Assembly (NCBI RefSeq): GCF_900111105.1
Contig: NZ_FOGC01000006.1
Location: 62,001-126,000, forward strand
DNA length: 64,000 nucleotides
From: Rosenbergiella nectarea
Lineage (GTDB): Bacteria; Pseudomonadota; Gammaproteobacteria; Enterobacterales; Enterobacteriaceae
Reading direction: 5' to 3'
A program made the position numbers and the translations under genes. The notes beneath the pieces are model-generated. The model was not told the origin of the DNA, ran no database searches, and saw only the letters and a list, made by a program, of their open reading frames with translations. Of the stretch, positions 21,340-31,211 are shown piece after piece. Within the stretch, counting starts at the first letter, position 1. Every line of letters starts with the position of its first letter.

Positions 21340-24300
21340 ATGAAAATATTAACGTTACGGCTTAAGAATTTAAATTCTCTTCGCGGGGAATGGTTTATCG
21401 ACTTTCGGTTACCCCCTTTTAGCGATAATGGCTTGTTCGCGATCACTGGAGAAACCGGGGCAGGAAAAACCACGCTATTGGATGCAATATGCCTCGCGCT
21501 TTATCATCAGACGCCGCGTTTAGGCGCTATCTCGCCAACGCAGAATCAGCTAATGACCCGAGGAACCAGCGACTGTTTAGCAGAGGTTGAATTCGAAATC
21601 AAAGGGGAAGCTTGGCGAGCCTTCTGGAGCCAAAATCGAGCCAGAAACGATCATCGTGGTAAGTTACAGCCCCCAAAAGTCGAGCTCGCTCGCTATGCCG
21701 ATAATAAAATTTTCGCGGATAAGGTTTCAGATAAACTGAAAACCCTCGAAACACTTTCTGGCCTGAATTTCCAACGATTCACTCGTTCAATGATGCTGTC
21801 ACAAGGGCAATTCGCCGCATTCCTCAACGCCCCAGTGGCGGAACGGGCCGAATTACTGGAAGAGCTTACGGGTACCGACATCTATGGTCGCCTGTCACAG
21901 CAGGTTTACGAGCAGCATAAACAGTACAAGATTGAGCTAGACCAGTTGCAGGCCAAACTCTCTGGGGTCACCCTCCTCGACGATACACAGCGTGAAGCCT
22001 TATCTCAACGCCGTGATGACTTGGCGCGAGAACGCGATGCCCTGCATCAACACATCGAACAGTTACACAATGCGTTACATTGGCAGCAGACTCAGCAGCA
22101 GCTTCAACAACAGGTTACCCAGAGCCAGCAGGCGCTAGTCACGACTCAGCAGCAGGCAGACACACTCGCCCCCCTGCGTGAGCAACTTGCTGCCTATCAA
22201 CCGGCGGCACAACTGTTACCCTTCTGGCAAGCCTTGGAGCAGTCGACCCAGGCCTTAGCGGCGACGCGCACTCAACAATCGACGTTACAACAACAGGTTG
22301 ACCAAGCCGAGCAGCAGTTACAGATCCGCTATCAAGCTTGGCAAAGCACAGTGCAAGCGGACCAGCAATTTCAACACCACCAGCAGCAGCAACAGCAATT
22401 ACTGGTAGAACAGATCATTCCTCTTGATGAGCGGATCAAACAGTTAACTCAGCAACAGCAGGAACTTGAACAACAACAACGTCCCTTGCAACAGACCTAT
22501 CATGAGTCGGCCCAACAACTCAGCGCGTTAACGCAACAAGCGGAAAGCCAGCAGCAACGTATTCGTGCAATAGAGGAGTGGCAAAACCGCTATCCTACAC
22601 TCAGTGATTGGGGACCTGAACTGGGTGGCTGGCAGCACACTGCCGAGCATCTTCTACGGGAAATGAACGCTCATCAAGCCATGGTCAAACAGCTTGAACA
22701 GCGCAAAAGCCAACTGCACTCCCTGAGTCTAGAGCGCGCTCGTCAACAGCAGCGGATTGAGGCATCGCAACAACTCGTCGTACAGAGTGAATCCGCCTTA
22801 ATGGCTTTGCAACAACATCCGGCGGCCCAAGAGGAAGCGACGGCTCTTGAAGCCTTAACGCACTGGTATCAACAGCAGGGGCAGTTAATCCCCTGCTATC
22901 AACAATTATTACGCTATTCCGATCAGTGGCAAACACAGACGGCAGCTGCTCAGCAGGCGCAACAAGCGCTTACCCGTAGCGAACAGCAGCTGATCACGTT
23001 ACAGCAGCAGCATAACCGACATTGCCAACAGCTCGAGTCTGAGACCGCACAACTCAATGCGTTAGAGAAACTCTGTGTTTTAGAGCAGCAGGTCGCAGAT
23101 TTGCAACGACTGCGCGAAAGTTTGCAGGAAGGGGAGCCTTGTGCGGTATGTGGATCACCCTCTCACCCTGGCCATCAGGAAAGCGCCGCGTCTTTGGTCT
23201 CAACGACTCACTTTTCTGCCCGTGATCAGCAACGAGCAGCGGTCGATGGTCTAAAACAAGCGGTCACCCGTTTAGAGGCTGACTGCCACAACAGTCAGCG
23301 TGAGGTACAGCAGCAACGAGAAATACTCGCGCAAGTGGAACAGCGTATTGCCACGCTGCACGCTGCGTGGCAACAGGAGACCGGACAACATGGCGTTAGC
23401 CTGACGCTTGATGACCGTGTGGGTCTGGAACAGGCTTATGCCCAGCAGCAGGATTATCAGCAGCGCTATCAACAGGCTCTCCAGCTGCAGCAACGTCGTC
23501 ACGCCGAACACTACCAACTCGAGAAAGCGCTCCATCAACATCAACAAGATCTTCAACAGCAACAACAAGCTGCAGCCTTAACGGATCAGCAATCTCAGTC
23601 AGAGCAGCAACAACTCAATGCCATGACTCAGCAAGCCCAGACGGCTTACGATGCTTTTCAACAGGCTCTGGATAGCCTATTACAACACTTAGCACGACAC
23701 CAATTACCGCCACTGACGATAGCGCAACTGACCGAGACCTTGACCGAGTACCAACAAATTTGGCGAGAGTACCAAGAACGGCAGAAAGAGCGACTTACGT
23801 GTGAAACGACCCATCATACGCTGACTGAGCGACTGGCCTCCCTACAGCGTGAACAGACCCAGCGTGCAGCGGAAATCAACCAACGTCAGCAACAGCTGCT
23901 TAGGTGTCAATCTGCTCATCAGCAATGCCGAGCAGAGCGCCAGACATTGGTGGGTGAACAATCAGTAAACGCGTTACGGCAAGCACTTGAGGCGCGTGCC
24001 GCGCAACATCGCCTCGATGAACAGCAGCACCGGCAACGTTGGCAGCAGAGTAAAGATCAACAACAACAAATGAGTGGTGAGATGCGGCAGCTCACCACGT
24101 ACCTCGATAGTCTCGTAACGCAGCGCCAGCAGACTGAGCAACATTTCGCGCAAGCGTTACAGGCGTCGCGCTTCAGCGATCAGCAGCAATTTCTTGAGGC
24201 TATTTTGCCGGAGTCCGTCGTTAACGACTATCAGTATAAAGTTGAACAGGCTGAACAGCAGATTGATCGCGCTGAAACTCGACTTCAGCAGGCCGAACAA

Positions 24301-25014
24301 GCAATGCGACAGCATAGCCAAGCCCCTCCCCCCCTCGCGCAAGAGACTGGAGAGGTGCTTGCCGCGCGACGCCAGCAACAACAGGAACGTTACCAACGGG
24401 TATTAGTTCAGCAAGGTGAGGTGACTCAGCAGCTCCAATCAGACGATAAATTGACTCAGCAACAGTCGTGTCTAGTGGCGATGATCTCCGAACGCCAAGC
24501 GCATCTCGCCACCTGGGATCACCTTAACGAGCTGATTGGATCGGCCAGCGGTGATAAATTCCGTCGCTTCGCTCAAGGCCTAACGCTTGAGCACCTCGTG
24601 TGGCTCGCGAACCAGCAACTCGAACGCTTACACGGCCGCTATCGCTTACAGCGAACGGAGCGTGACTTACTCGAACTACAAGTGGTTGATCAATGGCAAG
24701 CAGACGAGTGCCGTGATACCAAAACGCTTTCTGGGGGGGAGAGCTTCTTGGTCAGCCTTGCGCTTGCCTTAGCGCTATCTGACTTGATGAGTGAAAAGAA
24801 CCATATCGATTCCCTGTTCCTGGATGAAGGCTTTGGTACGCTTGACTCCGCCACCTTGGATACCGCACTGGATGCGCTGGATAGCCTTAATGCCTCGGGG
24901 AAAATGATCGGCGTGATCAGCCATGTTGAGGCGATGAAAGAACGTATTCCCGTACAGATTAAAGTGAAAAAGGTGAATGGCTTAGGCTTTTCTTCTTTGG
25001 CAATCAGCCAGTAA
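21340..25014 (+). CDS. sbcC: Exonuclease subunit SbcC (long, Gln-rich coiled coil)
   Basis: This 1224-residue Rad50-type ATPase partners SbcD. The Walker A motif [12 protein letters not shown] is near residue 37. Two very long Gln-rich coiled coils flank the zinc hook C601-A-V-C604. The C-terminal signature motif [19 protein letters not shown] and the Walker [12 protein letters not shown] close the ATPase head. It is about 175 residues longer than E. coli SbcC (1048), with the excess in the coiled coils. Start ATG 21340 follows AGGGG in the sbcD end. Confidence 0.96.
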   Translation: MKILTLRLKNLNSLRGEWFIDFRLPPFSDNGLFAITGETGAGKTTLLDAICLALYHQTPRLGAISPTQNQLMTRGTSDCLAEVEFEIKGEAWRAFWSQNRARNDHRGKLQPPKVELARYADNKIFADKVSDKLKTLETLSGLNFQRFTRSMMLSQGQFAAFLNAPVAERAELLEELTGTDIYGRLSQQVYEQHKQYKIELDQLQAKLSGVTLLDDTQREALSQRRDDLARERDALHQHIEQLHNALHWQQTQQQLQQQVTQSQQALVTTQQQADTLAPLREQLAAYQPAAQLLPFWQALEQSTQALAATRTQQSTLQQQVDQAEQQLQIRYQAWQSTVQADQQFQHHQQQQQQLLVEQIIPLDERIKQLTQQQQELEQQQRPLQQTYHESAQQLSALTQQAESQQQRIRAIEEWQNRYPTLSDWGPELGGWQHTAEHLLREMNAHQAMVKQLEQRKSQLHSLSLERARQQQRIEASQQLVVQSESALMALQQHPAAQEEATALEALTHWYQQQGQLIPCYQQLLRYSDQWQTQTAAAQQAQQALTRSEQQLITLQQQHNRHCQQLESETAQLNALEKLCVLEQQVADLQRLRESLQEGEPCAVCGSPSHPGHQESAASLVSTTHFSARDQQRAAVDGLKQAVTRLEADCHNSQREVQQQREILAQVEQRIATLHAAWQQETGQHGVSLTLDDRVGLEQAYAQQQDYQQRYQQALQLQQRRHAEHYQLEKALHQHQQDLQQQQQAAALTDQQSQSEQQQLNAMTQQAQTAYDAFQQALDSLLQHLARHQLPPLTIAQLTETLTEYQQIWREYQERQKERLTCETTHHTLTERLASLQREQTQRAAEINQRQQQLLRCQSAHQQCRAERQTLVGEQSVNALRQALEARAAQHRLDEQQHRQRWQQSKDQQQQMSGEMRQLTTYLDSLVTQRQQTEQHFAQALQASRFSDQQQFLEAILPESVVNDYQYKVEQAEQQIDRAETRLQQAEQAMRQHSQAPPPLAQETGEVLAARRQQQQERYQRVLVQQGEVTQQLQSDDKLTQQQSCLVAMISERQAHLATWDHLNELIGSASGDKFRRFAQGLTLEHLVWLANQQLERLHGRYRLQRTERDLLELQVVDQWQADECRDTKTLSGGESFLVSLALALALSDLMSEKNHIDSLFLDEGFGTLDSATLDTALDALDSLNASGKMIGVISHVEAMKERIPVQIKVKKVNGLGFSSLAISQ

Positions 25015-25091
25015 TCGCGTGCTATAGTGGCTGAAACCCTCAGGTAAATTCAGTATGATACGCGCAGCCAAAAGCAAACAGAGGAAAGTAA

Positions 25092-26003
25092 ATGTTGTGG
25101 TTTAAAAATATGATGGTCTACCGATTAACCCGAGAGATCCCTCTAGTTGCTGAAGAGATTGAGACGCAATTAGCGTCCAGCCAGTTCACGCCTTGCGGAA
25201 GCCAAGATAAACTCGCTATGGGCTGGGTTTCCCCCCTCGGCCCGCAAGGGAAAACCTTAGTTCATGCCAGCCAAGGGCAACTTCTGCTTTGCGCACGCAA
25301 AGAAGAGAAAATGCTGCCGGCCACCGTGATTAAACAGGCCCTCGAGGCCAAAGTGCTAAAACTAGAAACTGAGCAACAGCGTCGCTTAAAGAAGACGGAA
25401 AAAGATTCCTTAAAAGATGAAGTGATTCATAGTCTGCTGCCTCGTGCCTTTAGCCGCTACAGTCAGACCTGGATTTGGATCGATGTTCAACATCAACGCA
25501 TTATCGTGGATAGCGGCAGCGCTAAAAAAGCCGAAGATGTCTTGGCGTTGTTACGTAAAAGTCTAGGTTCGTTACCGGTGGTACCGCTTACCTTGCAAAC
25601 CCCTGTGGAAATCACCCTCACTGAGTGGGTTCGCTCTGGCACGCCAAGCGCTGGCTTTACACTGCTAGACGAGGCCGAATTAAAAGCGACCTTGGAAGAA
25701 GGCGGCGTGATCCGCTGTAAGAAACAAGAGTTAGTCTGTGATGAGATCGCCCACCATATTGAGTCGGGTAAACGTGTCACCAAACTGGGCATTGATTGGC
25801 AAGAGCGCGTGCAGTGCTTACTCAATGATGATGTGTCGATCAAACGCATCAAGTTTAGCGATACGTTGCGTGAGCAAAATGATGATATTAGCCGCGAAGA
25901 AGCCGATTTACGTTTCGATGCCGATTTCGTGCTGATGACCGGTGAATTAGCGGCGTTTATCGATTCACTCACCGAGAGTCTAGGGGGTGAGGCCGAGCAC
26001 TAG
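25092..26003 (+). CDS. rdgC: Recombination-associated protein RdgC
   Basis: This 303-residue nucleoid protein (same length as E. coli RdgC) forms a ring-shaped dimer on duplex DNA and restrains RecA. The N terminus [18 protein letters not shown] and the GWVSPLG segment are conserved. It has its own 77-base upstream gap after sbcC and the ribosome binding site AGAGGAAAG. A strong terminator follows. Confidence 0.96.
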   Translation: MLWFKNMMVYRLTREIPLVAEEIETQLASSQFTPCGSQDKLAMGWVSPLGPQGKTLVHASQGQLLLCARKEEKMLPATVIKQALEAKVLKLETEQQRRLKKTEKDSLKDEVIHSLLPRAFSRYSQTWIWIDVQHQRIIVDSGSAKKAEDVLALLRKSLGSLPVVPLTLQTPVEITLTEWVRSGTPSAGFTLLDEAELKATLEEGGVIRCKKQELVCDEIAHHIESGKRVTKLGIDWQERVQCLLNDDVSIKRIKFSDTLREQNDDISREEADLRFDADFVLMTGELAAFIDSLTESLGGEAEH

Positions 26004-26010
26004 CTGTTTG

Positions 26011-26045
26011 AAACAGGCTGCCGTAGGTCGGCAGCCTGTTTTTTC
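26011..26045 (+). terminator. Terminator of rdgC
   Basis: A 12-bp stem AACAGGCTGCCG/CGGCAGCCTGTT with a 5-base loop is followed by TTTT, just after the rdgC stop and before the convergent ppnP stop. Confidence 0.92.
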
Positions 26046-26046
26046 C

Positions 26047-26331
26047 TTACAGATAGCGGCAAAGGTAAGCCGAAGGCTCTGCTACCTGTAGGTGAAATTC
26101 GCTATGTTCCGGGACATTAAAGGCCGTGCCCGCTTCAAACCATTGCCACTCCGTCTCACCCGGTAATAATACTTTTAGCGCACCACTGATCACCGTCATC
26201 TCCTCAGCTTTTGCCGTACTGAACGTATATTCACCGGTTTCCATTACCCCTACGCTGGCTTCGCCCGCTAGGCTATTTGCAAATCCAATCGATCTTACTT
26301 TACCTTCAAAATACTCGTTCGCTTTAAGCAT
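26047..26331 (-). CDS. ppnP: Pyrimidine/purine nucleoside phosphorylase PpnP
   Basis: This 94-residue cupin protein (E. coli YaiE/PpnP, 94) phosphorolyses a broad range of nucleosides. [16 protein letters not shown] and the C-terminal [24 protein letters not shown] cover the metal-free cupin barrel. It is convergent with rdgC; aroM and yaiA, its neighbours in E. coli, are missing. Confidence 0.95.
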   Translation of the reverse strand: MLKANEYFEGKVRSIGFANSLAGEASVGVMETGEYTFSTAKAEEMTVISGALKVLLPGETEWQWFEAGTAFNVPEHSEFHLQVAEPSAYLCRYL

Positions 26332-26390
26332 ACTATTTCCTTTTTAGAAATAAAGGTGAGTGACGAATGACCTTCAGAGAGCGCGTGACA

Positions 26391-26918
26391 TTATGCCGTC
26401 AACGAATCGCGGCTTAATACCGTTAAAATATCTATCACTATTTTTTCCGGCGGTTGATTGGCATCGATAGTATGATGAGCCGCCTGCTGATAAAGAGGAA
26501 GACGTTTTTGGAGCACATCAAAAATTTCTTCGGTTATCGGTTTACCCGTTAAGGTTGGACGTTGGCCGATTTCAGGATCAGCAGTGAGCCGATTAACCAG
26601 TACATGAGGGTCCACACTTAACCAGATTACCGTACCCGCTTCACGCATATGCTGACGATTGTCGTCGCGAAGAATAATGCCTCCCCCCGTTGCAACGACG
26701 GTACTGTCTGAGCTAACAGTGAGCAGGGCCTGATGTTCTTGTTGGCGAAAATTACCCCAACCGTGCTGCGCGACGTAATCTGCTATGCTTTGTTCTAGTT
26801 GTTGTTGCAGTTGTTGGTCTGTATCGCAAAAATAATAGCTGAGTTGACAAGCGAGTAACTTCCCCACCGTCGTTTTACCACAGCCTCGGGCACCGATGAG
26901 GTATACCGGAAATGACAT
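26391..26918 (-). CDS. aroL: Shikimate kinase II
   Basis: This 175-residue enzyme (E. coli AroL, 174) phosphorylates shikimate in the aromatic amino acid pathway. The P-loop GARGCGKTT is at residues 9-17, the shikimate-binding DTD at about 32-34, the GGG motif in ATGGGI at about 76-81, and the lid RPTLTGKP at about 119-126. Lid sequence and position between ppnP and yaiI favour AroL over AroK. It is transcribed alone, away from the DUF2076 gene. Confidence 0.92.
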   Translation of the reverse strand: MSFPVYLIGARGCGKTTVGKLLACQLSYYFCDTDQQLQQQLEQSIADYVAQHGWGNFRQQEHQALLTVSSDSTVVATGGGIILRDDNRQHMREAGTVIWLSVDPHVLVNRLTADPEIGQRPTLTGKPITEEIFDVLQKRLPLYQQAAHHTIDANQPPEKIVIDILTVLSRDSLTA

Positions 26919-27155
26919 AATCAGAACATCCTCTACCGCCGCCAGGCGGACGTCTCCATAGTAAGTGATCTGTAGGCATCATAACTGTATTACGGGTTGA
27001 CGGCTATCCCGCTAAAGGTAAGAAAACACATTTATTTACGGCTAAGCCCTTCCCTTTGGCTTAACTATCCCCATATCATCAGCTAAGCAGAGCGTTCCGG
27101 CCTATTGCAGGAGTGCCTAGTTATCTTGTTGCTGTTAACAAAAAAGAGGTTTCTG

Positions 27156-27833
27156 ATGCAAACTGAAGAGCAAAAACTCATTGATGACCTGTTTGGTCGC
27201 CTGCAACAGGCAGAAACGCAATCCAGCGCACGTGATAGCGGCGCAGAACAGCGTATTAAACAGCATTTACAGTCCCAACCGGACGCGCCGTATTACATGG
27301 CACAAGCCATTATTATCCAAGAGGCCGCGTTAAAGAAACTGAATGACCGCGTGGCGCAGCTTGAACGTCAGGCCGCTGAGCAGCCGAAACAAAACAGCGG
27401 TGGCTTCCTTTCCGGGCTATTCGGCGGCGGGAACAGCCGTCCACAAAGCGCGCCTCAACAAAATAGCGGTTGGGGTGGCAATACGCAAAATGCCGCCCCA
27501 CAGCAAGGTTACAATAATGCGCCACAGCAACCTGCAGCGCGTGGCACCGGCTTCTTGGGCGGAGCTTTACAAACGGCGGTGGGTGTTGCCGGAGGGGTGG
27601 TGATGGCAGATATGCTGACGAGCATGTTCCACCATTCTCAACCTGAAGAGATCGTCAATATTATTAATGAGCCACCGCTCGAACAACCGAATTACGATTC
27701 CAACCTAGACACCTTTAATCAGCAAGCCGATTCCAGTGACTTTACTAATGGCTGGGAGTCACCGCAGAATGATGACAACAGTAGTTTCTTTGGTGATAGC
27801 AGCTTTGGTGACGACGACGATAGCTTCTTATAA
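27156..27833 (+). CDS. DUF2076 family protein
   Basis: This 225-residue protein has three parts: an N-terminal helical region with a coiled-coil segment (EEQKLIDDLFGRLQQAE to about residue 85), a low-complexity Gly/Gln/Asn/Pro linker containing FLSGLFGGG and GTGFLGGALQTAVGVAGGVVMADML, and an acidic Asp/Ser tail. This layout matches DUF2076; its function is unknown. The start at ATG 27156 has AGAGG upstream; the frame extends 17 codons earlier without support. It is convergent with yaiI. Confidence 0.85.
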   Translation: MQTEEQKLIDDLFGRLQQAETQSSARDSGAEQRIKQHLQSQPDAPYYMAQAIIIQEAALKKLNDRVAQLERQAAEQPKQNSGGFLSGLFGGGNSRPQSAPQQNSGWGGNTQNAAPQQGYNNAPQQPAARGTGFLGGALQTAVGVAGGVVMADMLTSMFHHSQPEEIVNIINEPPLEQPNYDSNLDTFNQQADSSDFTNGWESPQNDDNSSFFGDSSFGDDDDSFL

Positions 27834-27848
27834 AACCACGACTCAGGC

Positions 27849-28289
27849 TTAACCTGCCCGAAACCACTTATCAAGCTCGTTAGCAAATAGCTGACGATCT
27901 TTTTGACTCAACGCTGCGGGCCCGCCAGAGGGTATCCCGCTGGAACGCAGCGTTTCCATAAAGTCACGCATTACTAAGCGTTGTTTAATTGTCTCACGAG
28001 AATAACGTTCCCCACGCGGATTTAGCGCCTCTCCCCCTTTTTCCAACACTTCTGCTGCGAGAGGAATATCACTGGTAATCACCAGCTCCCCCGGACCCAC
28101 ACGCTTTACAATTTCGTTATCCGCCACATCAAACCCCGCCGCCACCCGTAGCGTGCGGAGATATTCAGACGAGGGGACTCGTAAAGACTGATTAGCGACG
28201 AAGGTCACCACAGTTTGGGTTCTTTCCGCTGCGCGGTAGAGCACTTCCTTAATGACCACCGGACAGGCATCGGCATCGACCCATATCAT
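27849..28289 (-). CDS. yaiI: UPF0178 (DUF188) protein YaiI
   Basis: This 146-residue PIN-like cytoplasmic protein of unknown function (E. coli YaiI, 152) starts with the family motif [16 protein letters not shown] and has [12 protein letters not shown] (about 76) and NPRGERYS. The conserved Asp residues suggest a metal site. It is divergent from proC, as in E. coli. Confidence 0.93.
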   Translation of the reverse strand: MIWVDADACPVVIKEVLYRAAERTQTVVTFVANQSLRVPSSEYLRTLRVAAGFDVADNEIVKRVGPGELVITSDIPLAAEVLEKGGEALNPRGERYSRETIKQRLVMRDFMETLRSSGIPSGGPAALSQKDRQLFANELDKWFRAG

Positions 28290-28379
28290 GTTTATTCTGC
28301 CTCTATACTTATGGTGAAAGATAATTGTGTATAGTAATAACTTCTCATGGATTTGTCATAGATAAGGTTTAACAGCGAT

Positions 28380-29192
28380 ATGAAAAACGTAAAGATAGGC
28401 TTCTTAGGGTGTGGCAATATGGCCAGCGCGATGATTAGCGGTTTGATCAAGAGTAAGTCCCTACCCGCTGAACATATTCTCGTCTTTGACCGTAAACCCA
28501 AAACGAATAGTGATCTGCACGACCAATTCGGCGTGACCGCGATGGATAGCGCTAATCAACTGGCCGAAAAAGCAGACTACCTGATTGCCGCAGTGAAACC
28601 TAATGCCTTATTGGAGACGCTCGATAAGCTTTCCAGTCATCTGCGAAAAGAGACGGTGATAGTCTCCGTCGCGGCAGGGGTGACGTTGGAATCCTTAGCC
28701 TCTGCGCTTCCGAAAGAGCAAAAAATTATCCGTGTTATGCCGAATACTCCTTGCCTAGTGGGTGAAGGAATGAGCTCAATCACCCCTAACAGTACGGTGA
28801 CTGAGCAAGAAACTGAAACGGTGGTGACACTGTTTAGTCAGTTCGGTAAAGCTGAAGTGGTCAGCGAATCGTTGATCCATGCGGTGGTCGGTGTCAGTGG
28901 TTCAGCCCCAGCATACATTTATATATTGATTGAAGCGATGGCCGATGCGGCGGTGTTGGCAGGCATGCCTCGCGCGAAAGCTTACCAATTCGCCGCGCAG
29001 GCGGTGAAAGGTTCTGCTGAAATGGTGTTAGAGAGCGGTAAACACCCTGGGGAGTTAAAAGATAATGTCTGCTCGCCAGGCGGTACCACTATTGAAGCCG
29101 TAGCAATGCTGGAAGAGACCGGCTTTCGCTCATCGATTATGCAAGCAATGCAGGCCTGTATTGCTAAATCAGATGCGCTAAGCAAGAAATAG
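28380..29192 (+). CDS. proC: Pyrroline-5-carboxylate reductase
   Basis: This 270-residue enzyme (E. coli 269) uses NAD(P)H to reduce pyrroline-5-carboxylate in the last step of proline synthesis. The Rossmann motif GFLGCGNMASAM (8-19), VMPNTPCLVGEG (about 119) and the C-terminal signature PGELKDNVCSPGGTTIEAVAMLEE (about 222-245) are visible. It is monocistronic, ending at a convergent hairpin shared with psiF. Confidence 0.97.
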   Translation: MKNVKIGFLGCGNMASAMISGLIKSKSLPAEHILVFDRKPKTNSDLHDQFGVTAMDSANQLAEKADYLIAAVKPNALLETLDKLSSHLRKETVIVSVAAGVTLESLASALPKEQKIIRVMPNTPCLVGEGMSSITPNSTVTEQETETVVTLFSQFGKAEVVSESLIHAVVGVSGSAPAYIYILIEAMADAAVLAGMPRAKAYQFAAQAVKGSAEMVLESGKHPGELKDNVCSPGGTTIEAVAMLEETGFRSSIMQAMQACIAKSDALSKK

Positions 29193-29253
29193 CGTAGGAA
29201 CAGTGTGAGGTTAAGGGCGTTGAATCGCACCTTAGGCAAGTATTGATAGAAAG

Positions 29254-29289
29254 AATCACCCAATACGGTATAGACGGTATTGGGTGATT
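29254..29289. terminator. Bidirectional hairpin between proC and psiF
   Basis: A perfect 13-bp stem AATCACCCAATAC/GTATTGGGTGATT with a 10-base loop lies between the two convergent stops. There is a short TTTT downstream on the plus strand. Confidence 0.75.
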
Positions 29290-29294
29290 AGCTT

Positions 29295-29597
29295 TTAAGA
29301 TTTTTTCAGACAGCTACTCATGAATGACTTACGCTCTGTACCCGCTAACTTCTTATCTTTCGCGGTAGCATTACAGGTCTTCATTTTCTGCTGCTGAGCC
29401 GTCAGGCCTGAGGCTTTACTGTCTTTTTTCAAACAATTACTCATAAAGCTCTTACGGCTATCGCCTTTTAAGCTTTGTGAGCTCGCCTGCTGATTACATA
29501 CCGTCATCTTTTGTTGCTGAGCGGTTTTTTCAGCTGCTGAAGCATAACCTGCGACTAAAGTCGTTGCTAAGGCAAGCGTCATTAACATCTGTTTCAT
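29295..29597 (-). CDS. psiF: Phosphate starvation-inducible protein PsiF
   Basis: This 100-residue exported protein has a signal peptide (residues 1-21, ending AGYASA) and two tandem PsiF repeats of about 36 residues. Each repeat has TAQQQKM, a Cys, an RKSFMS(N/S)CLKK end and a second Cys. E. coli PsiF (106) is induced with phoA on phosphate starvation; its function is unknown. AGGAG lies 7 bases before the ATG. No convincing Pho box was found upstream. Confidence 0.93.
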   Translation of the reverse strand: MKQMLMTLALATTLVAGYASAAEKTAQQQKMTVCNQQASSQSLKGDSRKSFMSNCLKKDSKASGLTAQQQKMKTCNATAKDKKLAGTERKSFMSSCLKKS

Positions 29598-29700
29598 TCT
29601 ACTTCTCCTTATGAGTCAATAATGTAATTCACAGATACTCTGTAGAATTATTTATCAGAATACACTGCTTTTATGAAGGTTCGAAGAAACTATTTGTTAA

Positions 29701-29853
29701 TTAACGTGATTGACTAAAACCATAGTGAGGACCACCTGGTCCGCCACCGCCACCGCCGCCGCCGCCACCAGGGCCACCCCAAGGCGGTAAAATGCAGCCA
29801 CTTAAGCTTGCGGTGAGTGCCAGCACCGATACAATTTTAATTAATGTTTTCAT
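29701..29853 (-). CDS. Small glycine-rich lipoprotein, 50 residues
   Basis: A short frame of 50 codons runs from an ATG at 29853, with AAGGA 7 bases upstream. Residues 1-19 form a lipoprotein signal with the lipobox LSGC (Cys20). The mature part is about 30 residues: ILPPWGGP, ten consecutive Gly, then PGGPHYGFSQSR. It should be lipid-anchored in the envelope. I do not recognise a named family. It sits between psiF and the I78 lipoprotein gene, both small exported proteins on the same strand, but has its own spacing of 100 bases or more. Confidence 0.8.
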   Translation of the reverse strand: MKTLIKIVSVLALTASLSGCILPPWGGPGGGGGGGGGGPGGPHYGFSQSR

Positions 29854-29998
29854 CTGCACATCCTTCTTTTTCTCAGAGAGTGAATGTTATCTCGAGAACG
29901 AACCAGAAAAATCTGCAACTGATTGAGGTTAATACTTAATAACCTTGCTTTACTCAACCCCAACACTTGGCTGATGCAATGCTTGCACTCTTAACTGA

Positions 29999-30289
29999 TT
30001 AACCGCAATACACCCGAGTAATCATTCCCTTATCATTGGCTAAGAAGTTAATCCGACGCAGGATAAAGTCCATAGAGACCGATGCATAGGCAGGTATCGC
30101 CCTGACAGGCTGCTCGAGTTGTAAATCATCAACCGCCCTTAGCGGCTTTCCGACATAGTTCTGAAATTGAGAGGCACCACACATATCATCGTCCGGCAGA
30201 TAGCGCGGATGAGCGGCCTGATCAGAATGGCTGCAAGCGGTCAGGAGCATACAGAGTGCAAGAGAAGAAAGGAGCGTGAAACGTTTCAT
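29999..30289 (-). CDS. Lipoprotein with peptidase-inhibitor I78 domain
   Basis: This 96-residue protein begins with a lipoprotein signal (MKRFTLLSSLALCMLLTAC, lipobox LTAC). The mature part contains CGASQFQNYVGKPL and ends DKGMITRVYCG, the pattern of the I78 serine-peptidase inhibitor family. It would act at the envelope against exogenous or periplasmic proteases; the target is not known. The start at 30289 was chosen because the seven earlier codons precede the signal peptide. Confidence 0.8.
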   Translation of the reverse strand: MKRFTLLSSLALCMLLTACSHSDQAAHPRYLPDDDMCGASQFQNYVGKPLRAVDDLQLEQPVRAIPAYASVSMDFILRRINFLANDKGMITRVYCG

Positions 30290-30360
30290 AAAGGCCTCAT
30301 AGAACGTCATCTCACTCGGGAGCCAAGTGGTAAGGTATCCTTATACTCCCGACTAAGCGG

Positions 30361-30558
30361 TCACTTATTACAATCTTGTTCAAAGTGCTTTTTGAACTGT
30401 TCATAAATCGACAACATGTTACTGGCATCGCCTTGCAGGGGACTTAACTTACCTGCTCGTACCAGTTCGACCACCAACTGCAGCGCAGCTTGTTTGGGAT
30501 GCTGGTCCGGATGAGCGATATTTTCATTGTCGAGGGGACGTGAAGGTAATTCCGACAT
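30361..30558 (-). CDS. Small hypothetical protein, 65 residues
   Basis: This is a hydrophilic 65-residue protein starting MSELPSRPLDNENIAHPDQ, with a central helix (KQAALQLVVELVRAGKL) and a charged C-terminal helix (MLSIYEQFKKHFEQ). AAAAAAGG lies upstream of the ATG. I do not recognise the family. No signal or membrane segment is seen. It is on the same strand as the I78 lipoprotein gene, 71 bases upstream of it. Confidence 0.65.
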   Translation of the reverse strand: MSELPSRPLDNENIAHPDQHPKQAALQLVVELVRAGKLSPLQGDASNMLSIYEQFKKHFEQDCNK

Positions 30559-30697
30559 AATAAACCTTTTTTCTTAAACGTAATGGCAAGGATAGTGTAA
30601 CTCAGTTGACGCTTTTCTGGCAGAATAGTGACCGTGAAAATCAGATTATCTCATTTAAGCACAATGCGCCTTCGCTAAACCCACACAGGAGTTAGGT

Positions 30698-30880
30698 ATG
30701 CTAATAGGATTTGTATTACTGGTGAGTGCTTGTGGAAATGATGCTTGCGATGCCTTACCCGTGACAGAGACTATTTATCCCACTCTGGCAATGTGTCAAC
30801 AAATGGAAGCGCGTGTTCATAAGGTAAGACCTAATGTTGTATTGCTATGTGGTGAGGTGCATCGGGATCATCCCGATTGA
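30698..30880 (+). CDS. Small secreted or membrane protein, 60 residues (DUF1482-like)
   Basis: This 60-residue protein begins with a hydrophobic stretch (MLIGFVLLVSAC) and has four Cys in all, ending LLCGEVHRDHPD. Size and Cys pattern recall the YebW/DUF1482 group of short enterobacterial proteins, but the match is loose. AGGAG lies 7 bases upstream of the ATG. Its stop overlaps a possible TTG start of the next frame, so the two may be coupled. Confidence 0.6.
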   Translation: MLIGFVLLVSACGNDACDALPVTETIYPTLAMCQQMEARVHKVRPNVVLLCGEVHRDHPD

Positions 30881-30930
30881 TCAGGCTCGACGATCCGTCC
30901 CACTCCTCGGAAACTACTGACGTGAAAGCT

Positions 30931-31185
30931 ATGATTCGCCGCCCACGCCGACCCACTGGCCACTGGGTCTATTATTTGCTCGAAGAGGGGTTATTATGGC
31001 CCTGCCCGGTTCATTGGGAGTGGGAGAGTAGTTATGGCGGTTGGCTGCCCTTCTATTGCTCACCAACGTTAGACTATATTGCCGCCGATCCCAGTAAGGT
31101 CGTGAAAAGACCCAAGAGGGCAGTGTCAACTACAGCGACGGTAGCGCGTTTGCGAGAAATTAAGTTGCAAGGGCGGGAAGAGTAG
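30931..31185 (+). CDS. Hypothetical basic protein, about 84 residues
   Basis: This protein is rich in Arg and Trp at the start (IRRPRRPTGHWVYYLLEEGLLWPCPVHWEWE) and basic at the end. No family was recognised. The start is uncertain: ATG 30931 is used, GTG 30922 is possible, and a TTG at 30877 overlapping the previous stop would give 102 residues. It ends 26 bases before the convergent osmC stop. Confidence 0.5.
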   Translation: MIRRPRRPTGHWVYYLLEEGLLWPCPVHWEWESSYGGWLPFYCSPTLDYIAADPSKVVKRPKRAVSTTATVARLREIKLQGREE

Positions 31186-31211
31186 TGTGGCGCCTGAGCG
31201 CCACAAACAGG

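Noticed and set aside
25493-25972. 159-codon minus-strand frame within rdgC
   Set aside because: Ser-rich shadow of a well-conserved gene on the other strand.
26995-27050. Possible TyrR box upstream of aroL
   Set aside because: Only one half-site (CGTAAA) is close to TGTAAA; the other half does not match.
29598-29700. Possible Pho box upstream of psiF
   Set aside because: Only loosely similar 7-mers (CTTCATAAAAG, CTGATAA) with irregular spacing; not enough to call.
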